Part shown: in pieces, positions 1 through 7,218 of the stretch
How the letters are laid out: each line of letters begins with the position of its first letter
Numbering within the stretch: position 1 is the first letter of the stretch
Source of the DNA: Planctomycetaceae bacterium
GTDB lineage: Bacteria; Planctomycetota; Planctomycetia; Pirellulales; Pirellulaceae
NCBI GenBank assembly: GCA_005778405.1
Contig: SXOA01000152.1
Coordinates: 1 to 58,549, forward strand
DNA length: 58,549 nt
Direction of reading: 5' to 3'
Notes under the pieces: model-generated
What the model saw: the letters and a program-made list of their open reading frames with translations, nothing else
Database searches by the model: none
What the model was told of the DNA's origin: nothing
Program-made: the position numbers and the translations under genes

Positions 1-444
1 GCCGATGCCGAAGGCCAGGGCTCCGAACGCACCGTGCGTGGCCGTGTGGCTGTCGCCGCAGACGATCGTCATCCCCGGCTGCGTCAGGCCGAGCTCGGGT
101 CCAATGACGTGGACAATCCCCTGCTGGATGCTGTCCATGTCGTAGAGCTTGATGCCGAACTCTTTGCAGTTGTTGCGGAGCGTCTGCACCTGTTGCAACG
201 AGATCGGGTCGGTAATCGGCAGGCTCCGGTCGGTCGTCGGGATATTGTGGTCCGGCGTCGCCACCGTCAATTCCGGCCGCCGCACCTTCCGCCCCGCCAG
301 CCGCAGCCCCTCGAAGGCCTGGGCGCTGGTCACTTCGTGGACCAACTGCAAGTCGATATAGAGCACCGTCGGCTTACCGGCGGGAGCGTCAACAACATGG
401 GCGTCCCAGATTTTCTGGAACATCGTGCGGGGAGAAGCAGGCAT
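1..444 (-). CDS. leuC: 3-isopropylmalate dehydratase large subunit, N-terminal part
   Basis: Large subunit of isopropylmalate isomerase, which with LeuD converts 2- to 3-isopropylmalate in cytoplasmic leucine synthesis. Only the first 148 residues are present; the gene runs off the left edge. The visible part matches LeuC well: DAHVV at residues 14-18, a [12 protein letters not shown] stretch, the [11 protein letters not shown] segment, and the aconitase-type signature [16 protein letters not shown] close to the edge. The cysteines that hold the 4Fe-4S cluster would lie in the missing part. The ATG at 444 is used. An in-frame ATG at 423 ([11 protein letters not shown]) is a real alternative, because many homologues begin there, and neither start has a clear Shine-Dalgarno sequence. 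The gap of 137 nt to the next gene upstream argues for its own promoter. Family assignment is firm; only the start is uncertain. Confidence 0.95.
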   Translation of the reverse strand, partial: MPASPRTMFQKIWDAHVVDAPAGKPTVLYIDLQLVHEVTSAQAFEGLRLAGRKVRRPELTVATPDHNIPTTDRSLPITDPISLQQVQTLRNNCKEFGIKLYDMDSIQQGIVHVIGPELGLTQPGMTIVCGDSHTATHGAFGALAFGIG

Positions 445-581
445 GAGAATTGCGTCGGACAGTGGCGGAAAGCGGCATCCATTGCCGAATCAACTCGGCT
501 GCCGCGAAAAGTCCATTTTATTCGGCGAGGGGCGAAATGGGGAGAGCGCTGCGACCGATGTAGAGGAGACTTTCGTCCACC

Positions 582-3158
582 CTACTTTTTCTCCACCTGC
601 CGATACGCAATCGCCCTCCGCGCCGCGGGCGGCAGCGGCGCGTCCTTCCCCTTGATGGAGCGCCAGAGGATTTCGTTCAGCTCGAAGTCGTCGATGCGGT
701 CGTACTCGGTGAAATCCATCTTCAAGGAACGCTCCGCGCCGTACGCCGTCCTTTCGTTGATCGAATTCAGGTTGATGCGGGCTGGCTCGTGCTTGTACGC
801 GGCGAGATTGGGCTTCACCTCGAACGATTCGAACATCGGCGTGGCGGCGGCGTCGAACTGGCTGAGCGGCGGCAGGCCGAGGATCAACTCCATCGTGCGG
901 ATCATGCTGCACGTGCTGTACTGCGTGCTGTCCAGGTGGTTGCGGCGACAGTAGGGGCTGATGACCAGGCCGACAGTCCGGTGCGCGTCCACATGGTCGG
1001 GGCCGTTCTGGGCGTCGTCTTCAATCACAAAGATGGCGATCTCGGGCCAGTATTTACTTTTGCTCACTTCTTCCACGAGCCGGCCGAGCGCCAGGTCGTT
1101 GCTGGCGACGCAGGCTTGCGGGGTCGGTGCTCCAGGGCTGGTCCCCTGCGTGTGATCCTCCCCCAGGCTCATCACGATGAAGCCGGGGAGGTCGCCGTTT
1201 TTCTCGTACTCGCGGAACTCTTCCAAAAACACGTCCACCAGGTCGGTGTCGCGGACTTTCTGTCCCGGCTTTTGCGGGATGCCATACTTGGGGGACATGT
1301 GGCCGACCAGCCCGGGAACGCGCCCTTCCATCCGGAACGTGCCGTCCTTCTGGCTGACGCGGCCGCCATATTCGCCATAGCTGCGATAAGTGACGCCGTG
1401 CCGTTTGCACGAATCCCAAATGTAGCCGCTGGGGGCCTTGGTCAGCTCCCCTTCGTCATCGTCGTCGATCCCCTGGCGGCCGGAGTAAGTCAGAGCCCAG
1501 TTGCGGGCGATGTAGTCGGTGTTGTACGCCATCGTGGACCAGGGGTGGCCGTCCGCCGAGACGTGCCCGTTGCAATACAGGTTGTCGAGCAGCACGAACT
1601 CAGTCGCCAGTTTGCGATGGTTCGGCGTCACTTCGGCCCCGAACATGAGCAGCGACGGATCCCCATTGCCACGGGGCATGTCGCCAAAAACCTGATCGTA
1701 GGTCCGGTTCTCCTTGATGATGTAAATGACGTGTTTTATCGGAGATTTGTCCCCGACCGTTGAGGGAATGGCCGTCTTTCGCGGCGATGGAGCGACGGTC
1801 AAGAGCTTGTCCGAGTAGGGGCAATTGCGATAGACCTGGTCGGTGTAAGCCGCAAGCTGCTTCTCGTCCGGCACATCGACAATCGAAAGCGCCCCGGACA
1901 GCGTGGTGCCGATATAGGGAAACGGGAAATAGTGATTGCCACCTTCCGCCGGTGCCTTGGCGAGTTCGACATCGAGCTTCTCCTTGGTGGGCTTGTTCGG
2001 GGCGGTCTGATTTCCTTTACCGACGCCGACCAGAAGCTGCTTGCCGTTGGGCGTGACCGCGACGGCTGTTGGATACCAACCGGTGGGGATGAAGCCTTTC
2101 ACGGCGCTTTTGCGGGGATGCTCGATATCGACGACGGCGATGCAGTTGTTGTCGGCATTGGCGACGAACAGCGTTTTGCCAGCGGGGGCGATGCAGAGGG
2201 CATCGGGCGTGCTCCCTTCCGGCGATTGCGGGAAGAGCGGCGTATAGATTGTCTCTTGCACCGTCCCAGCTCTTGTGTCGATGACATAAACGGCGTTGCT
2301 AGAGGCGCAGGCGACGAACAGCCGATTGTCCTGGGGATGCAAGGCAAGCTGGTTGGGATGCTCGCCGACGGAAATGCGGCCGATAGTTTTCAGGGTTTGC
2401 GGCTCGACGACGAGAACCCGGCGGTCGGCCCAGTCGCTGACGTAGAGCAAGCCATTTCTCGCCAGGACAACGTCGTAGGGGCGCTTGCCGCATTTCTGGG
2501 AGACAGTTTTGTTGCCGTCGCGAGTTTGTAAGAGAGTAATGGCTCCGCCCAGCCCCTTATCCGTCGTAGCGTCTCCCCAGGCGAACGACTTGCCGTCTCC
2601 CTTGGGAAGAATCGTCAGCGAATAGAGTACGCCCGACTCCTGGTCCAGGCACATGCCCGTGCGAAAGCCAGTCGGCGGGGCATCCGGCGGAGCGGCTTCG
2701 CCCGGCTTGAGAGCGGGGGGAAAGTCGCTGCCGGCCTCAAGCTTGCCGTCCTTCCAGGTGTATTGATGCAGCACCGAGCTGCCGCCGCCGGACCACCAGA
2801 GCCGCCCGCTGCTGTTTTCCTTCGCTAGGCCGAACCAGGTATGCCGCGTGCTCTGCGAGGCGGTCTTCTTCTGCGTTGCCAGCTCAATCGCCGTCAGCTC
2901 GTGGGCGTTATAGCCGCCGGTGGCCACGAGGGCGTGCTTCCCCTCGGCGTCCACCAGAATATTGAGCGGCAAATCCGTCAGCGGCACCTGCTTTCCCGCC
3001 GGCGTCAGTCGCCAGCCGTTGGGAAGTAGGAAGCCCTGGTCCGTGGGACCAGCAAACGCGGGCTTCGCTTCAGCCTTGGTTTCTTGGGAGAAAGCCGTCA
3101 CATGCCAGGCAGCGCCAAGCAAGACGGTGAGGGCGAACGGTAACGAGCGGAGTCGCAT
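582..3158 (-). CDS. Exported YncE-type beta-propeller / phosphoesterase fusion protein
   Basis: An 858-residue two-domain protein. Residues 1-24 (MRLRSLPFALTVLLGAAWHV) look like a Sec signal peptide, so the mature protein is probably periplasmic or at the surface. Residues about 35-420 resemble a YncE/SMP-30-like beta-propeller (recurrent blades such as YVSDWADRRVLVVEPQTLKTI and LFVANADNNCIAVVDIEH). From about residue 470 there is a phosphoesterase-family domain (PF04185, related to phospholipase C/acid phosphatase): IIKENRTYDQVFGDMPRGNG, then FVIEDDAQNGPDHVDAHRT. Propeller-phosphoesterase fusions of this kind are common in planctomycetes; the substrate is unknown. The ATG at 3158 is chosen because it places the signal peptide at the N-terminus; a longer in-frame extension to 3233 has no support. 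It could be an acid phosphatase or phospholipase C; the sequence does not decide. Confidence 0.85.
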   Translation of the reverse strand: MRLRSLPFALTVLLGAAWHVTAFSQETKAEAKPAFAGPTDQGFLLPNGWRLTPAGKQVPLTDLPLNILVDAEGKHALVATGGYNAHELTAIELATQKKTASQSTRHTWFGLAKENSSGRLWWSGGGSSVLHQYTWKDGKLEAGSDFPPALKPGEAAPPDAPPTGFRTGMCLDQESGVLYSLTILPKGDGKSFAWGDATTDKGLGGAITLLQTRDGNKTVSQKCGKRPYDVVLARNGLLYVSDWADRRVLVVEPQTLKTIGRISVGEHPNQLALHPQDNRLFVACASSNAVYVIDTRAGTVQETIYTPLFPQSPEGSTPDALCIAPAGKTLFVANADNNCIAVVDIEHPRKSAVKGFIPTGWYPTAVAVTPNGKQLLVGVGKGNQTAPNKPTKEKLDVELAKAPAEGGNHYFPFPYIGTTLSGALSIVDVPDEKQLAAYTDQVYRNCPYSDKLLTVAPSPRKTAIPSTVGDKSPIKHVIYIIKENRTYDQVFGDMPRGNGDPSLLMFGAEVTPNHRKLATEFVLLDNLYCNGHVSADGHPWSTMAYNTDYIARNWALTYSGRQGIDDDDEGELTKAPSGYIWDSCKRHGVTYRSYGEYGGRVSQKDGTFRMEGRVPGLVGHMSPKYGIPQKPGQKVRDTDLVDVFLEEFREYEKNGDLPGFIVMSLGEDHTQGTSPGAPTPQACVASNDLALGRLVEEVSKSKYWPEIAIFVIEDDAQNGPDHVDAHRTVGLVISPYCRRNHLDSTQYSTCSMIRTMELILGLPPLSQFDAAATPMFESFEVKPNLAAYKHEPARINLNSINERTAYGAERSLKMDFTEYDRIDDFELNEILWRSIKGKDAPLPPAARRAIAYRQVEKK

Positions 3159-3302
3159 GGTAGTGCAGTTTGGGGGGGGTGGTTGAGTCTCATCCCGCAG
3201 CCCCATTGTGGCGGCTGAATGCGCGACACTCAATCAGGAGTTGCCACCGGACCCTCTGAAGCTTCAAAGTTGTTTCAGAACGACTCGAACAGCGTTGAGT
3301 CT

Positions 3303-3629
3303 CTACGAATCAACTGGCTTCTCGCGCCGAAAAACCGCTACGACATCCTCGACGGGAACCACATACAATGCGTTGTCCGCTTCGAAATCGACGGGGATGG
3401 CGTTTTTGGGGTGAAAGAGGATCTTGTCGTATTGCTTGAGGGGGACGTCCTCGTCGTTTTCGATCTGGGCCGAGATGGCAACGATGCGGCCGGTGATCGT
3501 GGGGATTTCGGACGAGTCGGGGAGGGCAATGCCCCCTTTCGTCTGCCTTTTCGGCTCATCCTTGCGGACCAGAACGCGGGCCCCAATCGGTTCGACGTAT
3601 TCAAAGGTCTTGCTGGCGGTCTTGGCCAT
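3303..3629 (-). CDS. groES: Co-chaperonin GroES (orphan)
   Basis: Ten-kilodalton co-chaperonin that caps the GroEL folding chamber in the cytoplasm. The 108 residues include the N-terminal strand IGARVLVRKDEPKRQ, the mobile loop KGGIALPDS that contacts GroEL, and the final beta segment YVVPVEDVVAVFRRE. Compared with the usual 95-97 residues it carries a short N-terminal extension (MAKTASKTFEYVE) and a few extra C-terminal residues, and the roof-loop region is divergent (AQIENDEDVPLKQYDKILF). No groEL lies next to it; the neighbours are an exported phosphoesterase and, divergently, rplY. Planctomycetes often carry several unlinked groES/groEL copies, so this may be a secondary copy. A nested hairpin lies 59-114 nt upstream of its start. 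Identification is secure; the partner GroEL cannot be named from this window. Confidence 0.9.
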   Translation of the reverse strand: MAKTASKTFEYVEPIGARVLVRKDEPKRQTKGGIALPDSSEIPTITGRIVAISAQIENDEDVPLKQYDKILFHPKNAIPVDFEADNALYVVPVEDVVAVFRREKPVDS

Positions 3630-3687
3630 GATGCGGAGGTCAGGCTGTCTTGTGACGGAAAGTGGGTGCTACCATCAGGTTACAAGC

Positions 3688-3743
3688 GACGGTTAGCGGG
3701 GGCAAGTGCTTTGACCCCGCACCCAAGCGGGGATTGAACCGTC
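3688..3743 (-). promoter_or_regulatory. Nested inverted repeats upstream of groES
   Basis: An outer pair GACGGTT (3688-3694) / AACCGTC (3737-3743) encloses an inner pair CCCCGC (3715-3720) / GCGGGG (3727-3732), with a further GC-rich run at 3696-3703 that could compete for pairing. It sits 59-114 nt upstream of the groES start, so it could be in its leader or operator. It is not the CIRCE element (TTAGCACTC-N9-GAGTGCTAA). The function is unknown. Confidence 0.35.
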
Positions 3744-3875
3744 AAAAATGGTTGCGTTCGCACATGCCTTCGTCCCGCATCCACCGCAGGGACACAGTGG
3801 CTAAGCACCCTTGTCAGCGGGCACGATTTTGGCAAAATGAGGAGTTTCCAATTTGGCCAACAGAACTACTAGTTT

Positions 3876-3907
3876 CACGCCCACGCCAAGCCGTGGACGT
3901 GCCACCC
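3876..3907. repeat. Dispersed hairpin repeat, family A, copy 1
   Basis: Imperfect palindrome of the form CACGCCCACG-ccaag-CCGTGGACGTGCCAC. Close relatives lie at 9395-9424 and 26581-26612. This copy ends 22 nt before the rplY start, so it would lie in or just above the rplY leader. Confidence 0.7.
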
Positions 3908-3929
3908 CGAATACCTCGAAAAATTTGTC

Positions 3930-4583
3930 ATGGCTGAAACACTCAATGTCAAAGTTCGCGGCGAAACCGGTTCGGCCCGGATGCGCCGGCTCCGCAATAC
4001 GGGAGCGGTTCCCGCCATTCTCTACGGCCACGGCGAAGCGAACGTCAACCTGGCGGTCATTCATAAGGAATTGATGGCGGCCGTGCGGCATGGCGGCAAG
4101 CTCGTTTCCCTCAAGGGGGACGTCAGCGACAGTGCCCTGATCCGCTCCGTGCAGTGGGACACTTACAGCAAGGAAATCATCCATCTCGACCTGATGCGGG
4201 TGGACCTGACCGAGCTGGTGAACACCACGGTTCGGCTGGAACTTAAAGGAACCGCGGCGGGTGCCGCGGACGGGGGCGTGCTGCAGTTCATCACGCACGA
4301 GATTGAAATTGAATGCCCGGCCGCATCCATCCCCGACAAGATTGTCGTCAGCGTGCTGGAACTGAAGCTCAATGCGGCGATTCACGTTTCGGATGTCAAG
4401 CTGCCGGATGGAGCCAAGTTGATTTCGCACGGCGAAGGTGTGGTAGTGCAGTGCGTCACGCCGCGCAAGGAAGAGGAAGCTCCCGTCCCTGGTGCCGAGG
4501 GTGCCACGGGCGTTGAGCCCGAATTGATCAAGAAGGAAAAGACCGACGAGGAGGAGGAAGAAGAGAAGAAGGAGAAGAAATAG
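3930..4583 (+). CDS. rplY: 50S ribosomal protein L25 / general stress protein Ctc
   Basis: 5S rRNA-binding ribosomal protein of the long Ctc type (217 residues) rather than the short E. coli L25 (about 95). The L25 domain covers about residues 5-92 (GSARMRRLRNTGAVPAILYG, then VHLDLMRVDLTELV-like strands). The second beta domain (TL5/CTC C-terminal) follows to about residue 180 (ALIRSVQWDTYSKEIIHLDL, GVLQFITHEIEIECPA, HVSDVKLPDGAKLI). The last 35 residues are a low-complexity tail of Glu and Lys, commonly seen on planctomycete ribosomal proteins. It heads the rplY-pth-rpsF-ssb-rplI-dnaB cluster. The ATG at 3930 starts the family consensus directly; no strong Shine-Dalgarno sequence is visible. 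A two-hairpin repeat lies between this gene and pth. Confidence 0.93.
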   Translation: MAETLNVKVRGETGSARMRRLRNTGAVPAILYGHGEANVNLAVIHKELMAAVRHGGKLVSLKGDVSDSALIRSVQWDTYSKEIIHLDLMRVDLTELVNTTVRLELKGTAAGAADGGVLQFITHEIEIECPAASIPDKIVVSVLELKLNAAIHVSDVKLPDGAKLISHGEGVVVQCVTPRKEEEAPVPGAEGATGVEPELIKKEKTDEEEEEEKKEKK

Positions 4584-4591
4584 TAAAAGTT

Positions 4592-4643
4592 GTCCGCTCA
4601 CTCCGTGAGCGGACATGCCGGCACACGGAGTGTGCCGGCTACT
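4592..4643. repeat. Two-hairpin GTAG/CTAC element, copy 1 (rplY-pth gap)
   Basis: Two adjacent perfect hairpins. The first pairs GTCCGCTCAC (4592-4601) with GTGAGCGGAC (4605-4614). The second pairs GCCGGCACAC (4617-4626) with GTGTGCCGGC (4630-4639), and CTACT follows. Each loop is 3 nt. The same hairpins recur at 30976-31031 and 31816-31882. The copy fills nearly the whole gap between rplY and pth, so it would be transcribed in the middle of the operon. Confidence 0.85.
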
Positions 4644-4653
4644 AAGGAATGGT

Positions 4654-5217
4654 ATGAAGTTAGTCGTGGGACTGGGAAATCCTGGCACGCAATACGCCGG
4701 CACGCGGCACAACGTGGGATTTGAAGTATTGCGGTCCCTGGCCGCGAAATACGGAAAGTCGACGCCGCGGGCTAGGTTCCAGGGTGAGACGGTGGAAGGA
4801 CAGATTGGCGATGAGAAGGTTTTGCTGCTGATGCCGCTGACCTTCATGAACCTCAGCGGCGGCAGCGTGCTGGCCGCCCGGGACTTTTACAAGATCGAAA
4901 ACGAAAACCTGCTGATCATCTGCGACGACTTTGCCCTACCGCTGGCCAAATTGCGGTTTCGGGCCAAAGGGTCGAGCGGGGGTCAAAAGGGATTGGAAGA
5001 CGTGATTCGCCGCCTGGGGACCGATGAGTTCCCCCGGCTGCGGATTGGAATTGGGGCCCCGCAACCGGGGCGGGACGTGACGGGCTACGTGCTCGGCAAG
5101 TTTACGAAAGAAGAACAACCGGAAATTGAAGCTGCTCTAGCCCGCGCGGCCGAAGCCGCCGCCCTGTGGACGAAAGCGGGGACACAGCAGTGCATGAATC
5201 AGTACAACGCTACCTAG
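4654..5217 (+). CDS. pth: Peptidyl-tRNA hydrolase
   Basis: Releases the peptide from peptidyl-tRNA that has dropped off the ribosome; cytoplasmic and usually essential. 187 residues, the usual length. Family motifs are clear: KLVVGLGNPGTQYAGTRHNV at residues 2-21, which carries the Asn and catalytic His; LMPLTFMNLSG near residue 60; and ICDDFALPLAKLRFRAKGSSG. The ATG at 4654 is preferred over an upstream in-frame codon at 4615 because it begins the family consensus and has AAGGA 6 nt upstream; the longer form would start inside the hairpin repeat. The rplY-pth order is widely conserved in bacteria, and the following rpsF starts 23 nt after the stop, consistent with one transcript. Confidence 0.96.
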   Translation: MKLVVGLGNPGTQYAGTRHNVGFEVLRSLAAKYGKSTPRARFQGETVEGQIGDEKVLLLMPLTFMNLSGGSVLAARDFYKIENENLLIICDDFALPLAKLRFRAKGSSGGQKGLEDVIRRLGTDEFPRLRIGIGAPQPGRDVTGYVLGKFTKEEQPEIEAALARAAEAAALWTKAGTQQCMNQYNAT

Positions 5218-5240
5218 CGAAGCATTCGAAGGAGTTTGCC

Positions 5241-5663
5241 TTGGCTCACAACGTCTATGAAAACCTGGTGATTCTGGACTCCAACAAGTACGCCCAGAAT
5301 CCGTCCGAGATGGGGGCCCAAATCCCGAATCTCGTCAGCAAGTTCGGCGGCGAGGTTCTCGTCAGCCGGCTTTGGAACGAGCAGAAGCTGGCCTATCCCA
5401 TTGATGGCCACAAGAAGGGGACGTACTGGCTCACCTACTTCAGGATGGATAGCCAGAAGCTGGTGGAGTTTGGCCGGGAAATCCGGATCAACGAAACCAT
5501 CGTGCGGGACATGACCCTGAAGGTCGATCCTCGCCTGGTGGACGCCCTGGTGGAACACGCCAAGGGTGGCGGCAAGAGCCGGGCGGCCGAAGTGGTCATC
5601 CCTGATGTCAACGAGCCGGAAGTGCCGGATGTATTGGAAGAGCCCTTGGAACTTGGGAATTAG
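5241..5663 (+). CDS. rpsF: 30S ribosomal protein S6 (TTG start)
   Basis: S6 binds S18 on the platform of the small subunit. The protein (140 residues from TTG at 5241) begins AHNVYENLVILDSNKYA, matching the first strand of S6. It continues through the helix around residues 20-35, KLAYPIDGHKKGTYWLTYF and the final strand INETIVRDMTLKVD; a C-terminal acidic tail follows (PDVNEPEVPDVLEEPLELGN). The frame is open further upstream to an ATG at 5166, but that overlaps pth and adds 25 residues foreign to S6. The TTG has AAGGAG 7 nt upstream, so it is the likely start. The cluster lacks rpsR (S18), its direct partner. A terminator-like hairpin follows. Confidence 0.93.
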   Translation: MAHNVYENLVILDSNKYAQNPSEMGAQIPNLVSKFGGEVLVSRLWNEQKLAYPIDGHKKGTYWLTYFRMDSQKLVEFGREIRINETIVRDMTLKVDPRLVDALVEHAKGGGKSRAAEVVIPDVNEPEVPDVLEEPLELGN

Positions 5664-5670
5664 CTTGCCT

Positions 5671-5695
5671 GTAGGATGGCCTTCCTACTTTTTTT
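5671..5695 (+). terminator. Intrinsic terminator after rpsF
   Basis: Stem GTAGGA (5671-5676) / TCCTAC (5683-5688), loop of 6 nt, followed directly by seven T. It lies 8 nt after the rpsF stop. The stem is short, so readthrough into ssb is possible. Confidence 0.6.
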
Positions 5696-5793
5696 CACCC
5701 GGAATCTTGCTATCAGAAATTTGATTTGATAAGCTGTACAGGTGTGGTCTCTTTTGTTCACTGACAACCCTGTTTTTCGCCGAGGAGAGATTT

Positions 5794-6288
5794 ATGGCCA
5801 GCTTTAACCGAGTCATCCTGATGGGAAATTTGACCCGCGATGTGGAGCTTAAATACACCGGTACTCAGCTTGCGGTGACGGATGTCACCGTGGCGGTGAA
5901 CGACAAGCGGAAGAACCAGCAGGGAGAGTGGATTGAAGAAGTGACTTTCGTCGATGTGACCCTTTGGGGCCGCACGGCAGAAGTCGCTGCCGAATATCTC
6001 AGCAAAGGTTCCCCCGTTCTGATTGAAGGACGGCTCAAGCTCGATCGCTGGGAAAAGGATGGCCAGAAACACAGCAAACTCCGAGTCGTCGGCGAGGCCA
6101 TGCGAATGGTCGGCGGTCGAGGAGGAGGCGGCGGGGGAGGTCGGTCGTCGGGGAGCGGAAGTCACGACGAAGGTGAATTCTCTGGCGGTGGAGACTACGA
6201 ACCTGCCGGTCCTCCCGCGCGAAGCAGTAGTGCCCCTTCCCGAGCACCTCAAGCCACACAGCCCCCACCCGACGAAATACCCTTTTAA
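5794..6288 (+). CDS. ssb: Single-stranded DNA-binding protein
   Basis: Homotetrameric SSB that coats single-stranded DNA in replication, repair and recombination. The 164-residue protein has an N-terminal OB fold of about 110 residues ([20 protein letters not shown], then [20 protein letters not shown] and [19 protein letters not shown]). A Gly/Ser-rich linker follows ([16 protein letters not shown]), and the acidic tip DEIPF is the docking site for partner proteins. Length and architecture are standard. The ATG at 5794 has GAGGAGAG a few bases upstream. The position between rpsF and rplI/dnaB is conserved in many bacteria, and a gap of 130 nt with a terminator-like hairpin suggests ssb also has its own promoter. 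Confidence 0.96.
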   Translation: MASFNRVILMGNLTRDVELKYTGTQLAVTDVTVAVNDKRKNQQGEWIEEVTFVDVTLWGRTAEVAAEYLSKGSPVLIEGRLKLDRWEKDGQKHSKLRVVGEAMRMVGGRGGGGGGGRSSGSGSHDEGEFSGGGDYEPAGPPARSSSAPSRAPQATQPPPDEIPF

Positions 6289-6292
6289 CACT

Positions 6293-6315
6293 GTGGCGTA
6301 GGCTTCCAGCCTGCC
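6293..6315. repeat. Short hairpin repeat between ssb and rplI
   Basis: GTAGGCTTCCAGCCTGCC contains the arms AGGCT (6300-6304) and AGCCT (6308-6312) with loop TCC. It resembles one half of the two-hairpin GTAG/CTAC elements elsewhere in the window. It sits where rpsR would be expected. Confidence 0.5.
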
Positions 6316-6364
6316 CAAAACACAATCACTAACCCGACGCGCAAGCGAGGGCGAGGAATTTAGC

Positions 6365-6961
6365 ATGGCCACGAAAACCAAACACACCCACTTCAAAGCT
6401 CTCCCCAAAGGTTCCACCGGGGGAGTTCAACTCTTGCTCATTCAGTCCGTCGACCACCTCGGCAAGCAGGGGGACGTCGTGCAGGTGAAGCGGGGCTTTG
6501 CCCTGAACTACTTGCTGCCGCAGGGACTGGCCACTGTGGCCACCGACCATCACAAGCGGATGGTCGAGAAGCACCGGAGCAAATTGCAGGAAATCGAAAA
6601 GGCCCGACTCAAGACCCTCCGCGACCTCTCCGAAGCGATCGCCAAGCAGAGCATCACGATTGAGGCCAACGCCAACGACGAAGGGCACCTCTACGGCAGC
6701 GTGGGGGCCGCCGAAATCATCTCCGCCCTCAAGGCCGCGCATTTCAACATCACCAGCGACCAGGTGCGGCTGGAAGGCCCGCTCAAGGAACTCGGCCTGT
6801 ACACAGTCAAGATCCACCTCCACGCCGATATCAACGCCGAGCTGAAGGTCTGGGTCGTCCCGACTGTCGTCACCGATCCCCCTGCCGAGAAGAAGGAAGC
6901 GGAAGCCAAGCCGGCTAGCAAAGCTGCGGCGGAGAAGAAGGCTGTAGCGGAGAAGAAGTAA
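6365..6961 (+). CDS. rplI: 50S ribosomal protein L9
   Basis: L9 binds 23S rRNA near the L1 stalk. The family signature HLGKQGDVVQVKRGFALNYL sits at residues 31-50 and is followed by PQGLAT. A long connecting helix (about residues 60-95) leads to the C-terminal domain (SQVRLEGPLKELG-like, here DQVRLEGPLKELGLYTVKIH). Typical L9 begins near QLLLIQSVDHLG, so this protein has about 20 extra basic and polar N-terminal residues (MATKTKHTHFKALPKGSTGG) and a Lys/Ala/Glu-rich C-terminal tail. No in-frame start codon occurs near the canonical N-terminus, so the extension appears genuine. It is followed by a strong terminator, so dnaB is probably transcribed separately. Confidence 0.94.
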   Translation: MATKTKHTHFKALPKGSTGGVQLLLIQSVDHLGKQGDVVQVKRGFALNYLLPQGLATVATDHHKRMVEKHRSKLQEIEKARLKTLRDLSEAIAKQSITIEANANDEGHLYGSVGAAEIISALKAAHFNITSDQVRLEGPLKELGLYTVKIHLHADINAELKVWVVPTVVTDPPAEKKEAEAKPASKAAAEKKAVAEKK

Positions 6962-6999
6962 CTGTCGCTGCCGACAGGTTTTCAACGTTGGATCAACCA

Positions 7000-7026
7000 G
7001 CCCGCGAGACATTCGCGGGCTTTTTT
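7000..7026 (+). terminator. Intrinsic terminator after rplI
   Basis: Perfect 8-bp stem GCCCGCGA (7000-7007) / TCGCGGGC (7013-7020), 5-nt loop, then six T. It lies 39 nt after the rplI stop and is the best terminator in the window. Confidence 0.88.
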
Positions 7027-7166
7027 GCGCCTGCGCTTTGAGAAAAGCTGGCAGAAAAATGGAGTCCGGAATATGGGAGAGTGCACTATTCGCCGAATTC
7101 TCGATTGCCAGCCTGATTTTTCTGCCTCCATGTTCCTGCCAGCAAGAAAGCCCCAGTTGGATTTCG

Positions 7167-7172
7167 TATAAT
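7167..7172 (+). promoter_or_regulatory. Possible -10 box of dnaB
   Basis: A perfect TATAAT lies 46 nt before the dnaB start and after the rplI terminator. No convincing -35 box stands at the right distance, so this is a weak call. Confidence 0.3.
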
Positions 7173-7218
7173 CGCCTCTAGCTGGTATTTTGACTGCTCA
7201 TTCACGGAAGGAACCTCC

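Noticed and set aside
3688..3743. CIRCE heat-shock operator upstream of groES.
   Set aside because: The consensus TTAGCACTC-N9-GAGTGCTAA is not present; the structure is different.
4592..4643. Intrinsic terminator between rplY and pth.
   Set aside because: Both hairpins lack a following T tract, and the same elements occur in leaders as well as after genes.
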